From Serratia nematodiphila DZ0503SBS1 (GTDB lineage: Bacteria; Pseudomonadota; Gammaproteobacteria; Enterobacterales; Enterobacteriaceae), in NCBI RefSeq assembly GCF_000738675.1, contig NZ_JPUX01000001.1, positions 310,001 through 374,000 on the forward strand: DNA of 64,000 nt, in the 5' to 3' direction. This document shows, in pieces, positions 1 to 10,352 of this stretch. Each line of letters begins with the position of its first letter. The first letter of the stretch is position 1. The notes beneath the pieces were generated by a model, which did no database searches, was not told the origin of the DNA, and saw nothing but the letters and a program-made list of their open reading frames with translations. The position numbers and the translations under genes were made by a program.

Positions 1-1301
1 GGGCGTCGGTGGCGGTGCTGGTGTTGACGGTGCTGCTCAGCCTGCTGGCCTCGCCGTGGCTGTTGCGCCATCAGCAGAGCGACAGCGAATGGCGCTGGCC
101 GCTGTTGCAGGGCGCGGTGGTCGCCATCGCCGCCTTGCTGCAGGCGTTGGTCTGGCAGCTGGTGAGCGGCGAAGGCGCCCGCGCGCTGCTGCTCGGCCTG
201 ACCGGCGGTTTCACCATCGCGCCAACCTGCCTGCTGTTGTGGCACTATCTGGCGCGCCAAATCTGGGTGCCGCTGGAGCCGGGGCTGATCCACAAGCCGG
301 TGGAGCTGCGTCTGGGCCACCTGGCCAGCTATCTGTTGCTGTTTGCGTTCAGCATCTGGCTGCAGCAGCAGGTTAACGCCGCCGAGCTGCGCCGTTTCGC
401 ACCGTTCTGCCTGGCGATCCCCATCGTGTTCATGTCTTATCGCTATGGCTGGCAGGGCGCGCTGTTGGCGACGCTGCTCAACGGCGTGGCGCTGATGGTC
501 AACGAGCCGCCGCAGCCGGAGTCGCACCGCGATCTGCTGCTGTCGCTGCTGGCCCAAAGCCTGACCGGGCTGCTGCTGGGCGCCGGCATTCAGCGCCAGC
601 GCGAACTGAATCAGCAACTGCGGCTGCGGCTGGCGGAGAATCGGCAGCTGGCGCGGGCGCTGGTGACGGCGGAGGAGCAAACCCGGCGCGAGGTGGCGCG
701 CGAGCTGCACGATGAAGTGGGGCAGACCATCACCGTGATCCGCACTCAGGCCAGCATCGTCAAACGTCTGGCGCCGGAACCGGCGGTGATCGGCTGCGCC
801 GACACCATCGATGCGCTGGCGCTGCGGGTCTACGACGGGGTGCACGATGTGCTGACCCAGCTGTGGCCGGCGGCGCTGAACAACCTGCCGCTGTCGGCGG
901 CGGTGGCGGCGATGCTGCGGGAGTCGCTGCCGCAGGACGCGTCGCTGGTGAGCAGCATGCAGTGGCAGGTGCCCGACGAGCTGCTGGATGAAACGCTGAA
1001 AATCACGCTGTATCGGGTGTGTCAGGAAGGGGTGACCAATGTGTGCCGCCACGCCGGCGCCAGCCGCCTGGAGCTGGATGCGCGCCTGCAGCCGCGCAAA
1101 GGCGCCGCGCCGCAGATCGCCCTGACCATCCGCGACAACGGCGTGGGCTTCGATGCGGAAAACCATCAGCCGGGGTACGGCCTGCGCGGCATGCAGGAGC
1201 GCATCAGCGCCCTCGGCGGCAGCCTGCGGTTCACCGCTGAGCGGGGCGCCTGTTTGAGTGTGATCTTGCCCACAGTTTCACCGGCGCAAACGCAAAACTA
1301 G
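1..1301 (+). CDS. uhpB: Sensor histidine kinase UhpB, 5' end cut by the window
   Basis: C-terminal part (about 430 codons visible) of the membrane histidine kinase that, with UhpC, senses external glucose-6-phosphate and phosphorylates UhpA to switch on hexose-phosphate uptake. The frame stays open to base 1, and the E. coli protein is about 500 residues, so the GTG at 9 is not the real start. The first ~200 residues are strongly hydrophobic, with several membrane segments typical of the MASE1-type sensor region. A HisKA_3 dimerisation box follows, with the phospho-acceptor His in ARELHDEVGQT. The ATPase domain shows the N-box (EGVTNVCRHA), the G1 box (DNGVGFD) and the G2 box (GYGLRGMQER). 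uhpC follows after 96 bases. Family identity is secure from motifs and neighbour. Confidence 0.93.
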   Translation, partial: ASVAVLVLTVLLSLLASPWLLRHQQSDSEWRWPLLQGAVVAIAALLQALVWQLVSGEGARALLLGLTGGFTIAPTCLLLWHYLARQIWVPLEPGLIHKPVELRLGHLASYLLLFAFSIWLQQQVNAAELRRFAPFCLAIPIVFMSYRYGWQGALLATLLNGVALMVNEPPQPESHRDLLLSLLAQSLTGLLLGAGIQRQRELNQQLRLRLAENRQLARALVTAEEQTRREVARELHDEVGQTITVIRTQASIVKRLAPEPAVIGCADTIDALALRVYDGVHDVLTQLWPAALNNLPLSAAVAAMLRESLPQDASLVSSMQWQVPDELLDETLKITLYRVCQEGVTNVCRHAGASRLELDARLQPRKGAAPQIALTIRDNGVGFDAENHQPGYGLRGMQERISALGGSLRFTAERGACLSVILPTVSPAQTQN

Positions 1302-1397
1302 GAAAAACTCCTAACCGCCTCGAGAATCCGGCGTAAGCCCCCTGCGCGCGCGAGGAGCATCATAGCGGCACTTTAATTCAATCCTCTGAGGTTCCAC

Positions 1398-2729
1398 ATG
1401 TGGTCTTTCCTTAAAAGCCGCCCGGATGCGCCGCAGGTCACCGATCAACGGCAGATCGACGCCAGCTACAAATACTGGCGCATTCAGCTGATGTGCACCA
1501 TGTACATCGGTTATGCCGCGTTTTACTTCACGCGCAAAAGCTTCAACTTCATCATGCCGGCGATGCTGAGCGATCTGGGCCTGACGATGTCCGACGTCGG
1601 CATCCTCGGCACGCTGTTCTACATCACCTACGGCTGCTCGAAATTCATTTCCGGCATGATCAGCGATCGCTCCAACCCGCGTTACTTTATGGGGCTGGGC
1701 CTGATCATGACCGGGGTGCTGAATATCTTCTTCGGTCTCAGCTCATCGTTGCTGATGCTGGGCACGCTGTGGATCCTCAACGCCTTCTTCCAGGGCTGGG
1801 GTTGGCCGCCGTGCTCCAAAATCCTCACCAGCTGGTATTCGCGCTCCGAGCGCGGCAGCTGGTGGGCGATCTGGAACACCTCGCACAACGTCGGCGGCGC
1901 GCTGATCCCGCTGTTGGTCGGCTTTATCTCGCTGCACTTCAGCTGGCGTTACGGCATGATCATTCCCGGCATCATCGGCGTGGTGCTCGGCCTGCTGATG
2001 TGCTGGCGCCTGCGTGACAAGCCATCCACCCTGGGGCTGCCGAGCGTCGGCAAATGGCGCAACGACGCCATGGAACTGGTGCAGGAATCGGAAGGCCAGG
2101 GGCTGAGCAACCGCGAGATCATCAAGCGCTACGTGCTGACCAACAAGTACATCTGGCTGCTGGCGGTCTCTTACGTGCTGGTGTATATCGTGCGTACCGC
2201 GATCAACGACTGGGGCAACCTCTACCTGACGCAGGAAAAGGGCTATTCGCTGATGACCGCCAACTCGGCCATCTCGCTGTTTGAAGTGGGCGGCTTCATC
2301 GGTTCACTGGTGGCCGGTTGGGGTTCCGACAAGCTGTTCCGCGGCAACCGCGGCCCGATGAACCTGATCTTCGCCATCGGCATCTTCCTGTCGGTGGCGG
2401 CGCTGTGGTTGATGCCGGGCGTCACCTACCTGCTGCAGGCCTGCTGTTTCTTCGCCATCGGCTTCTTTATCTTCGGTCCGCAGATGCTGATCGGCATGGC
2501 GGCGGCGGAGTGCTCGCACAAGGATGCGGCGGGCGCCGCGACCGGTTTCGTCGGCCTGTTCGCCTACCTGGGCGCGGCGCTGTCCGGCTACCCGATCGCG
2601 CGGGTGATGGAGATCTGGCACTGGAACGGCTTCTTCGTGGTGATTTCCATCGCCGCCTGCCTGTCGGCGCTGTTCCTGCTGCCATTCCTGCGCGCGCAGA
2701 CGCCGGCGCTGAAACCGGCCAACGCCTGA
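1398..2729 (+). CDS. uhpC: MFS hexose-phosphate sensor UhpC
   Basis: A 443-residue major-facilitator protein of the organophosphate:Pi antiporter family with about 12 membrane segments. In E. coli UhpC is a receptor rather than the main transporter: it binds external glucose-6-phosphate and activates the kinase UhpB. The family segments FYFTRKSFN, SDRSNPRYFMG, NAFFQGWGWPP and AAAECSHKDAAGAATGF are all present. The start region (MWSFLKSRPDAP) aligns with remembered E. coli UhpC (439 aa) better than with UhpT (463 aa), so the sensor assignment is preferred. It follows uhpB in the same direction. The transporter gene uhpT is not downstream, because a tRNA gene and chiA come next. Confidence 0.9.
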   Translation: MWSFLKSRPDAPQVTDQRQIDASYKYWRIQLMCTMYIGYAAFYFTRKSFNFIMPAMLSDLGLTMSDVGILGTLFYITYGCSKFISGMISDRSNPRYFMGLGLIMTGVLNIFFGLSSSLLMLGTLWILNAFFQGWGWPPCSKILTSWYSRSERGSWWAIWNTSHNVGGALIPLLVGFISLHFSWRYGMIIPGIIGVVLGLLMCWRLRDKPSTLGLPSVGKWRNDAMELVQESEGQGLSNREIIKRYVLTNKYIWLLAVSYVLVYIVRTAINDWGNLYLTQEKGYSLMTANSAISLFEVGGFIGSLVAGWGSDKLFRGNRGPMNLIFAIGIFLSVAALWLMPGVTYLLQACCFFAIGFFIFGPQMLIGMAAAECSHKDAAGAATGFVGLFAYLGAALSGYPIARVMEIWHWNGFFVVISIAACLSALFLLPFLRAQTPALKPANA

Positions 2730-2733
2730 GTAA

Positions 2734-2765
2734 AATACGCTGCGCAACCCCCGGCGCAGCGTATT
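2734..2765 (+). terminator. Stem-loop after uhpC
   Basis: Perfect 12-bp inverted repeat (2734-2745 with 2754-2765, 8-base loop) starting a few bases after the uhpC stop. There is no immediate T-run; TTTT appears only about 8 bases later. It could be an intrinsic terminator or a 3' stabilising hairpin. Confidence 0.6.
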
Positions 2766-2849
2766 ATGGCGCTTTTATCACCACTTGAAATGCAGGGGAA
2801 AAAAAGTGATTGACGCCTATAACCGCCAGCAGTAAGATGCGCCCCGCAT

Positions 2850-2926
2850 CGGCGAGTAGCGCAGCTTGGTAGCGCAACTGGTTTGGGACCAGTGGGTCGG
2901 AGGTTCGAATCCTCTCTCGCCGACCA
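2850..2926 (+). tRNA. tRNA-Pro (anticodon UGG), first copy
   Basis: A 77-nt tRNA starting CGGCGAG and ending with encoded CCA. The acceptor stem CGGCGAG/CTCGCCG closes, the T-loop is GGTTCGAATCC, and the anticodon loop TTTGGGA has anticodon TGG. It is identical to the second copy at 54169-54245 and to E. coli proM as I remember it. Its position next to dppA is where E. coli has proK, whose anticodon is CGG. The same-sense intrinsic terminator begins 8 bases downstream. Confidence 0.97.
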
Positions 2927-2933
2927 CCATTCG

Positions 2934-2964
2934 AAAAACCTGCTTTTTAAAGCAGGTTTTTTTT
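2934..2964 (+). terminator. Intrinsic terminator of the first tRNA-Pro
   Basis: AAAAACCTGCTT (2934-2945) pairs with AAGCAGGTTTTT (2950-2961) across a 4-base loop and runs into eight T residues ending at 2964. It is duplicated with the tRNA at 54252-54282. Confidence 0.92.
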
Positions 2965-2994
2965 CGCCTGCAGTTTATGAGGATGAGCACCTCC

Positions 2995-5043
<2,049 letters not shown>

Positions 5044-5059
5044 TCGGTTGCAGTGCGTT

Positions 5060-5091
5060 GCCGGGGGATATCCTTTCGCCCCCGGCTTTTT
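5060..5091 (+). terminator. Intrinsic terminator of chiA
   Basis: GCCGGGGG (5060-5067) pairs with CCCCCGGC (5079-5086), followed by TTTTT. It lies 17 bases after the chiA stop. Confidence 0.9.
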
Positions 5092-5610
5092 CGCCGCCGA
5101 AAGTTTTTTTACGCCGCACAGATTGTGGGCCTGCCCGGTGCAAAACGCGCTCATCGGACTCACCCTTTTGGGTAATCCTTCAGCATTTCCTCCTGTCTTT
5201 AACGGCGATCACAAAAATAACCGTTCAGATATTCATCATTCAGCAACAAAGTTTTGGCGTTTTTTAACGGAGTTAAAAACCAGTAAGTTTGTGAGGGTCA
5301 GACCAATGCGCTAAAAATGGCCGCTTAGCATAAATTTTCATGCTGGAACTGTTAACAAAAGGTTTTTTTTATGTTTGTTTGCTGTTTCTCACAGTCTGCG
5401 TAAATCCCCACTGGTTATATTGACGACACCCCAAACAGTTGGCAACTTGATAGCCTCAGGGGTAAGAGCGAGAGTTGTTTGAGTGAATTCCACGCGCTCA
5501 GACGTCCCCGCCGCGATGCGTTCCATCCGGCATTCTCTCCTCGTACGCCTTCTGCCTTCGGGCGCCGATCGCACAGGCCACGCAATAAAAAATACAGGTC
5601 TGGCGGCAAT
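5092..5610 (+). promoter_or_regulatory. Long non-coding upstream region of dppA
   Basis: About 520 bases without a supported gene between the chiA terminator and the dppA leader. An open frame starting at 5483 runs into dppA, but it has no homology-like character and is best read as untranslated leader. A TATATT at 5416-5421 could be a -10 element, without a clear -35. I see no other firm structure. Confidence 0.4.
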
Positions 5611-5639
5611 TACACACATCACATCACACAATGGAGCAC
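5611..5639 (+). promoter_or_regulatory. CA-rich site before dppA, probable GcvB target
   Basis: A C/A-only run (ACACACATCACATCACACAA) lies directly against the ribosome-binding site GGAGCAC of dppA. In E. coli and Salmonella the GU-rich R1 region of the small RNA GcvB pairs with CA-rich sequences in the dppA leader and blocks translation. The presence and placement of the motif are seen; GcvB pairing here is inferred. Confidence 0.7.
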
Positions 5640-5644
5640 TAACG

Positions 5645-7252
5645 ATGACACGTTCCTTGGGTAAATCGGGGATTCTGAAATTCGGTATTGGGCTGATCGC
5701 GCTGACCGTGGCGGCCAGCGTACAGGCCAAGACGTTGGTTTACTGTTCTGAAGGTTCCCCGGAAGGGTTCAACCCGCAGCTGTTTACCTCCGGCACCACC
5801 TATGACGCCAGCTCGGTACCAATCTACAACCGGCTGGTCGAATTCAAGACCGGCACCACCGAGCTGCAGCCGGGGCTGGCTGAGAAGTGGGACGTCAGCG
5901 AAGACGGCAAAACCTACACCTTCCACCTGCGCAAAGGCGTGAAGTGGCAGAGCAGCAAGGACTTCAAACCGACGCGCGATTTCAACGCCGACGACGTGGT
6001 GTTCTCCTTTGAACGCCAGTTGGATGCGAACAACGCCTATCACAAAGTGTCCGGCGGCAGTTACGAATACTTTGAAGGCATGGACATGCCGAAGCTGATC
6101 GCCAAGATCGAAAAAGTGGACGACAACACCGTGCGCTTCGTGCTGAACCGCCCGGAGGCGCCGTTCCTGGCTGACCTGGGCATGGACTTCGCATCCATTC
6201 TGTCCGCCGAATACGCTGACGTGATGATGAAAGCCGGCACGCCGGAGAAAGTCGATCTGAACCCGATCGGCACCGGCCCATTCCAGCTGCTGCAATACCA
6301 GAAAGACTCCAAGATCCTGTACAAGGCGTTCGACGGTTTCTGGGGCACCAAGCCGAAGATCGATCGCCTGGTGTTTTCCATCACGCCTGACGCCTCCGTG
6401 CGCTACGCCAAACTGCAGAAAAACGAATGCCAGGTGATGCCGTATCCGAACCCGGCCGATATCGCCCGCATGAAACAAGACAAATCCATCAACCTGATGG
6501 AACAGCCGGGCTTGAACGTGGGCTATCTGTCGTTCAACGTCGAGAAAAAGCCGCTGGATAACCTGAAGGTGCGTCAGGCGTTGACCATGGCGGTCAACAA
6601 GCAGGCGATCATCGACGCGGTCTATCAGGGCGCGGGCCAGGCGGCCAAGAACCTGATCCCGCCGACCATGTGGGGCTATAACGACGCGGTGCAGGATTAC
6701 GCTTACGATCCGGCCAAGGCGAAAGAGCTGCTGAAAGAAGCGGGCATGGCCGACGGTTTCAGCATCGATCTGTGGGCGATGCCGGTACAGCGTCCTTACA
6801 ACCCGAACGCGCGCCGCATGGCGGAAATGATCCAGGCCGACTGGGCCAAGATCGGCGTGAAAGCCAAAATCGTGACCTATGAGTGGGGTGAATACCTCAA
6901 GCGCGCCAAAGCGGGCGAGCACCAGACGGTGATGATGGGCTGGACCGGCGACAACGGGGATCCGGACAACTTCTTCGCCACGCTGTTCAGCTGCGCGGCG
7001 GCGAAAGACGGCTCCAACTACTCCCGCTGGTGCTACAAGCCGTTTGAAGATCTGATTCAACCGGCGCGCGCCGAATCCAACCACGACAAGCGTATCGAAC
7101 TGTACAAACAGGCGCAGGTGGTGATGCACGATCAGGCTCCGGCGCTGATTGTCGCACACTCCACCGTGTATGAGCCTGTGCGTAAGGAAGTGAAAGGCTA
7201 CGTCGTGGATCCGCTCGGTAAGCATCACTTCGAGAATGTCTCTGTAGACTGA
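5645..7252 (+). CDS. dppA: Periplasmic dipeptide-binding protein DppA
   Basis: A 535-residue substrate-binding protein (SBP family 5) that captures dipeptides in the periplasm, delivers them to DppBC, and in enterobacteria also serves dipeptide chemotaxis and haem uptake. The start ATG at 5645 is preceded by GGAGCAC and gives a signal peptide ending ASVQA before KTLVYCSEGSPEGFNP, the conserved mature N-terminus. The length equals that of the E. coli protein. Cluster-1 SBP_5 features are present: an N-terminal lobe with PGLAEKWDVSEDGKTYTF and a C-terminal WTGDNGDPDNF motif. It is the first gene of dppABCDF, separated from dppB by 170 bases with a strong hairpin, which fits higher expression of the binding protein. 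An upstream in-frame extension to 5483 is rejected. Confidence 0.97.
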   Translation: MTRSLGKSGILKFGIGLIALTVAASVQAKTLVYCSEGSPEGFNPQLFTSGTTYDASSVPIYNRLVEFKTGTTELQPGLAEKWDVSEDGKTYTFHLRKGVKWQSSKDFKPTRDFNADDVVFSFERQLDANNAYHKVSGGSYEYFEGMDMPKLIAKIEKVDDNTVRFVLNRPEAPFLADLGMDFASILSAEYADVMMKAGTPEKVDLNPIGTGPFQLLQYQKDSKILYKAFDGFWGTKPKIDRLVFSITPDASVRYAKLQKNECQVMPYPNPADIARMKQDKSINLMEQPGLNVGYLSFNVEKKPLDNLKVRQALTMAVNKQAIIDAVYQGAGQAAKNLIPPTMWGYNDAVQDYAYDPAKAKELLKEAGMADGFSIDLWAMPVQRPYNPNARRMAEMIQADWAKIGVKAKIVTYEWGEYLKRAKAGEHQTVMMGWTGDNGDPDNFFATLFSCAAAKDGSNYSRWCYKPFEDLIQPARAESNHDKRIELYKQAQVVMHDQAPALIVAHSTVYEPVRKEVKGYVVDPLGKHHFENVSVD

Positions 7253-7266
7253 TTTCGACCGCTTTA

Positions 7267-7331
7267 CCGGAGACGCACGAATGGACTTGCAGGGGCGCAA
7301 CAGGTTTGCGCCTCTGCTGACCAGTCTCCGG
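7267..7331 (+). promoter_or_regulatory. Nested stem-loop between dppA and dppB
   Basis: An outer stem CCGGAGAC/GTCTCCGG (7267-7274 with 7324-7331) encloses an inner 12-bp hairpin (7289-7300 with 7306-7317, one G-U pair). There is no T-run, so it looks like a 3' mRNA-stabilising or processing structure that sets the dppA:dppBCDF ratio rather than a simple terminator. Confidence 0.6.
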
Positions 7332-7422
7332 CGTATGGCCGTCGAATCGTTCAAAGGCATGTGAGCGTTAATAAGCCTGGCGGACGATGAGCTGCCGGGC
7401 ATTGATACAGAGAGTTCGGGAT

Positions 7423-8442
7423 ATGTTGCAGTTCATACTCCGACGTTTGGGGTTAGTTATCCCAACGTTTATCGGCATTACGTTGCTGACTTTTGCATTC
7501 GTCCATATGATCCCCGGCGACCCGGTGACCATCATGGCCGGGGAACGCGGTATCTCCGCCGAGCGCCACGCGCAGCTGATGGCGGAAATGGGGCTGGACA
7601 AGCCGCTCTATCAACAATATTTCTCCTACGTGTCCAACGTGCTGCACGGCGATCTGGGCACCTCACTCAAAAGCCGCATCTCCGTCTGGAGCGAGTTCGT
7701 TCCGCGCTTCCAGGCCACGCTGGAGCTGGGTTTCTGCGCGATGCTGTTCGCGGTGCTGGTGGGCATCCCGGTCGGGGTGCTGGCGGCGGTCAAACGCGGT
7801 TCGGTCTTCGATCACACCGCGGTGGGCATCTCGCTGACCGGCTATTCGATGCCGATTTTCTGGTGGGGCATGATGCTGATCATGCTGGTGTCGGTGCAGC
7901 TTAACCTGACGCCGGTGTCGGGGCGCATCAGCGACACGGTATTCCTCGACGACAGCCAGCCGCTGACCGGCTTCATGCTGATAGACACCCTGATCTGGGG
8001 CGAGCCTGGCGACTTCGTCGACGCGGTGATGCACATGATCCTGCCGGCCATCGTACTGGGCACCATCCCGCTGGCGGTGATCGTGCGCATGACCCGTTCC
8101 TCGATGCTGGAAGTGTTGGGCGAAGACTATATCCGCACCGCGCGCGCCAAGGGCGTGAGCCGCATGCGAGTTATCGTCGTCCACGCGCTGCGCAACGCGC
8201 TGCTGCCGGTGGTGACGGTGATCGGGCTGCAGGTCGGCACCATGCTGGCCGGCGCTATTCTGACGGAAACCATCTTCTCCTGGCCGGGGCTGGGCCGCTG
8301 GCTGATCGACGCGCTGCAGCGCCGTGATTACCCGGTGGTGCAGGGCGGGGTATTGCTGGTCGCCTGTATGATCATTCTGGTTAACCTGCTGGTAGACGTG
8401 CTCTACGGCGTGGTCAACCCGCGTATTCGCCACAAGAAATAA
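7423..8442 (+). CDS. dppB: Dipeptide ABC transporter permease DppB
   Basis: A 339-residue inner-membrane permease of the binding-protein-dependent transport family; it forms the channel together with DppC. The start is ATG at 7423 (MLQFILRRLG), which gives the E. coli length. The open frame extends 12 codons upstream without family similarity. Six hydrophobic segments are visible. The EAA loop, which contacts the ATPases, reads DYIRTARAKGVSRMRVIVVHALRNAL near the C-terminal third. It is followed after 11 bases by dppC. Confidence 0.96.
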   Translation: MLQFILRRLGLVIPTFIGITLLTFAFVHMIPGDPVTIMAGERGISAERHAQLMAEMGLDKPLYQQYFSYVSNVLHGDLGTSLKSRISVWSEFVPRFQATLELGFCAMLFAVLVGIPVGVLAAVKRGSVFDHTAVGISLTGYSMPIFWWGMMLIMLVSVQLNLTPVSGRISDTVFLDDSQPLTGFMLIDTLIWGEPGDFVDAVMHMILPAIVLGTIPLAVIVRMTRSSMLEVLGEDYIRTARAKGVSRMRVIVVHALRNALLPVVTVIGLQVGTMLAGAILTETIFSWPGLGRWLIDALQRRDYPVVQGGVLLVACMIILVNLLVDVLYGVVNPRIRHKK

Positions 8443-8453
8443 GGGGCGCTCTC

Positions 8454-9356
8454 ATGTCTCAAATCACTGAGTCTGCAGTTAAAGGTGCGCCGAAGCCGAT
8501 GACCCCGTTTCAGGAGTTTTGGCACTATTTCAAGCGCAATAAAGGGGCCGTGGTCGGCCTGGTGTATATCGTTCTGATGCTGGTGATCGCGCTCGGCGCC
8601 GGCGTGCTGGCGCCGCATGCGCCGGCGGACCAGTTCCGCGACGCGCTGCTCAAGCCGCCGGTGTGGCAAGAAGGCGGCAGCTGGCAATATATCCTCGGCA
8701 CCGACGACGTGGGCCGCGACGTGCTGTCGCGCCTGATGTACGGTGCACGGCTGTCGCTGTTGGTCGGCTGTCTGGTGGTGGTGCTGTCGCTGATCATGGG
8801 CGTGATATTCGGCCTGCTGGCCGGTTACTTCGGCGGCGTGGTGGACGCGATTATCATGCGCATCGTCGACATCATGCTGGCTCTGCCGAGCCTGTTGCTG
8901 GCGCTGGTGCTGGTGGCGGTATTCGGGCCGTCGATCGTCAACGCCTCGCTGGCGCTGACCTTCGTCGCCCTGCCGCACTATGTGCGTCTGACGCGCGCGG
9001 CGGTGCTGGTGGAGGTCAACCGCGACTACGTCACCGCTTCGCGGGTGGCGGGCGCCGGCGCGCTGCGCCAGATGTTCGTCAATATTCTGCCTAACTGCCT
9101 GGCGCCTTTGATCGTGCAGGCTTCTCTCGGTTTCTCGAACGCCATTCTGGACATGGCCGCTCTCGGCTTTCTGGGCATGGGCGCGCAACCGCCAACGCCG
9201 GAGTGGGGCACCATGCTCTCCGACGTGCTGCAGTTCGCGCAAAGCGCCTGGTGGGTGGTGACCTTCCCCGGCCTGGCGATCCTGCTGACGGTGCTGGCAT
9301 TTAACCTGATGGGGGACGGTTTGCGTGACGCTCTCGACCCCAAACTCAAGCAGTAA
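8454..9356 (+). CDS. dppC: Dipeptide ABC transporter permease DppC
   Basis: A 300-residue inner-membrane permease and partner of DppB, with the same length as the E. coli protein. An N-terminal cytoplasmic segment (OppC_N type, FWHYFKRNKGAVVGL) leads into the first membrane helix. After a periplasmic loop with YILGTDDVGRDVLSR come five further helices. The EAA loop (DYVTASRVAGAGALRQMF) is present for contact with DppD and DppF. It sits between dppB and dppD with short gaps. Confidence 0.96.
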   Translation: MSQITESAVKGAPKPMTPFQEFWHYFKRNKGAVVGLVYIVLMLVIALGAGVLAPHAPADQFRDALLKPPVWQEGGSWQYILGTDDVGRDVLSRLMYGARLSLLVGCLVVVLSLIMGVIFGLLAGYFGGVVDAIIMRIVDIMLALPSLLLALVLVAVFGPSIVNASLALTFVALPHYVRLTRAAVLVEVNRDYVTASRVAGAGALRQMFVNILPNCLAPLIVQASLGFSNAILDMAALGFLGMGAQPPTPEWGTMLSDVLQFAQSAWWVVTFPGLAILLTVLAFNLMGDGLRDALDPKLKQ

Positions 9357-9371
9357 CAGAGGACGAGAGAG

Positions 9372-10352
9372 ATGGCGTTATTGAATGTAGACAAGCTTTC
9401 GGTGCACTTCGGTGACGAAGGCACCCCGTTCCGCGCGGTAGACCGCATCAGTTACAGCGTGGAGCAAGGTCAGGTGGTCGGCATCGTCGGTGAATCCGGC
9501 TCCGGAAAATCCGTCAGCTCGCTGGCGATCATGGGCCTGATCGATTTCCCCGGCAAGGTGATGGCCGACAAGCTGGAGTTCAACGGCCAGGATCTGCGCA
9601 AGATCTCCGAAAAAGAGCGCCGCCAGCTGGTGGGCTCCGAAGTGGCGATGATCTTCCAGGATCCGATGACCAGCCTGAACCCGTGCTATACCGTCGGTTA
9701 CCAGATCATGGAGGCGCTGAAGGTGCATCAGGGCGGCAACCGCCGCACCCGCCGCCAGCGCGCTATCGACCTGCTGACGCAGGTGGGCATTCCCGATCCG
9801 GCCTCGCGGCTGGACGTATACCCGCACCAGCTTTCCGGCGGCATGAGCCAGCGCGTGATGATCGCCATGGCCATCGCCTGTCGGCCGAAGCTGCTGATCG
9901 CCGACGAGCCGACGACCGCGCTCGATGTGACTATCCAGGCGCAGATCATCGAACTGTTGCTGGACCTGCAGCAGCGCGAAAACATGGCGCTGCTGCTGAT
10001 CACTCACGATCTGGCGCTGGTGGCGGAAGCGGCGCATCACATCATCGTGATGTACGCCGGCCAGGTGGTGGAATCCGGCAAGGCGGCGGAGATTTTCCGC
10101 GCGCCGCGCCACCCGTACACCCAGGCGCTGCTGCGCGCGCTGCCGGAGTTCGCCGCCGACAAGGCGCGGCTGGCTTCGCTGCCGGGCGTGGTGCCGGGCA
10201 AATACGATCGCCCGACCGGTTGCCTGCTCAACCCGCGTTGTCCGTACGCCAACGAACGCTGCCGTAACGAGGAGCCGGAACTGCGCAGCATTCCCGGCCG
10301 TCAGGTTAAATGTCACACACCGCTGGATGATGCGGGGAGGCCGACCGTATGA
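9372..10352 (+). CDS. dppD: Dipeptide ABC transporter ATPase DppD
   Basis: A 326-residue cytoplasmic ATPase that powers the DppBC channel as a heterodimer with DppF. Walker A is GESGSGKS, the signature is LSGGMSQR, and Walker B is [12 protein letters not shown]; the H-loop reads ITHDLAL. The C-terminal oligopeptide/dipeptide-transporter extension carries the Cys-rich segment [15 protein letters not shown], which in this subfamily can hold an iron-sulphur cluster. It overlaps dppF by four bases (ATGA), so translation is probably coupled. Confidence 0.96.
   Translation: MALLNVDKLSVHFGDEGTPFRAVDRISYSVEQGQVVGIVGESGSGKSVSSLAIMGLIDFPGKVMADKLEFNGQDLRKISEKERRQLVGSEVAMIFQDPMTSLNPCYTVGYQIMEALKVHQGGNRRTRRQRAIDLLTQVGIPDPASRLDVYPHQLSGGMSQRVMIAMAIACRPKLLIADEPTTALDVTIQAQIIELLLDLQQRENMALLLITHDLALVAEAAHHIIVMYAGQVVESGKAAEIFRAPRHPYTQALLRALPEFAADKARLASLPGVVPGKYDRPTGCLLNPRCPYANERCRNEEPELRSIPGRQVKCHTPLDDAGRPTV

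Larger units (their letters stand above)
2850..2994 (+). repeat. Direct repeat, copy 1: tRNA-Pro plus trailer
   Basis: This 145-base segment recurs at 54169-54312 (144 bases). By eye the copies differ by one extra base just after the CCA end and one substitution after the terminator (CGCCTGC versus CGTCTGC). The repeat covers the tRNA, the terminator and about 30 bases of trailer containing TTTATGAGGATGAGCAC. Identity stops abruptly on both sides. Confidence 0.95.

Noticed and set aside
5483..5644. In-frame 54-codon N-terminal extension of dppA
   Set aside because: The ATG at 5645 has a good ribosome-binding site and yields a proper signal peptide; the extension would bury it.
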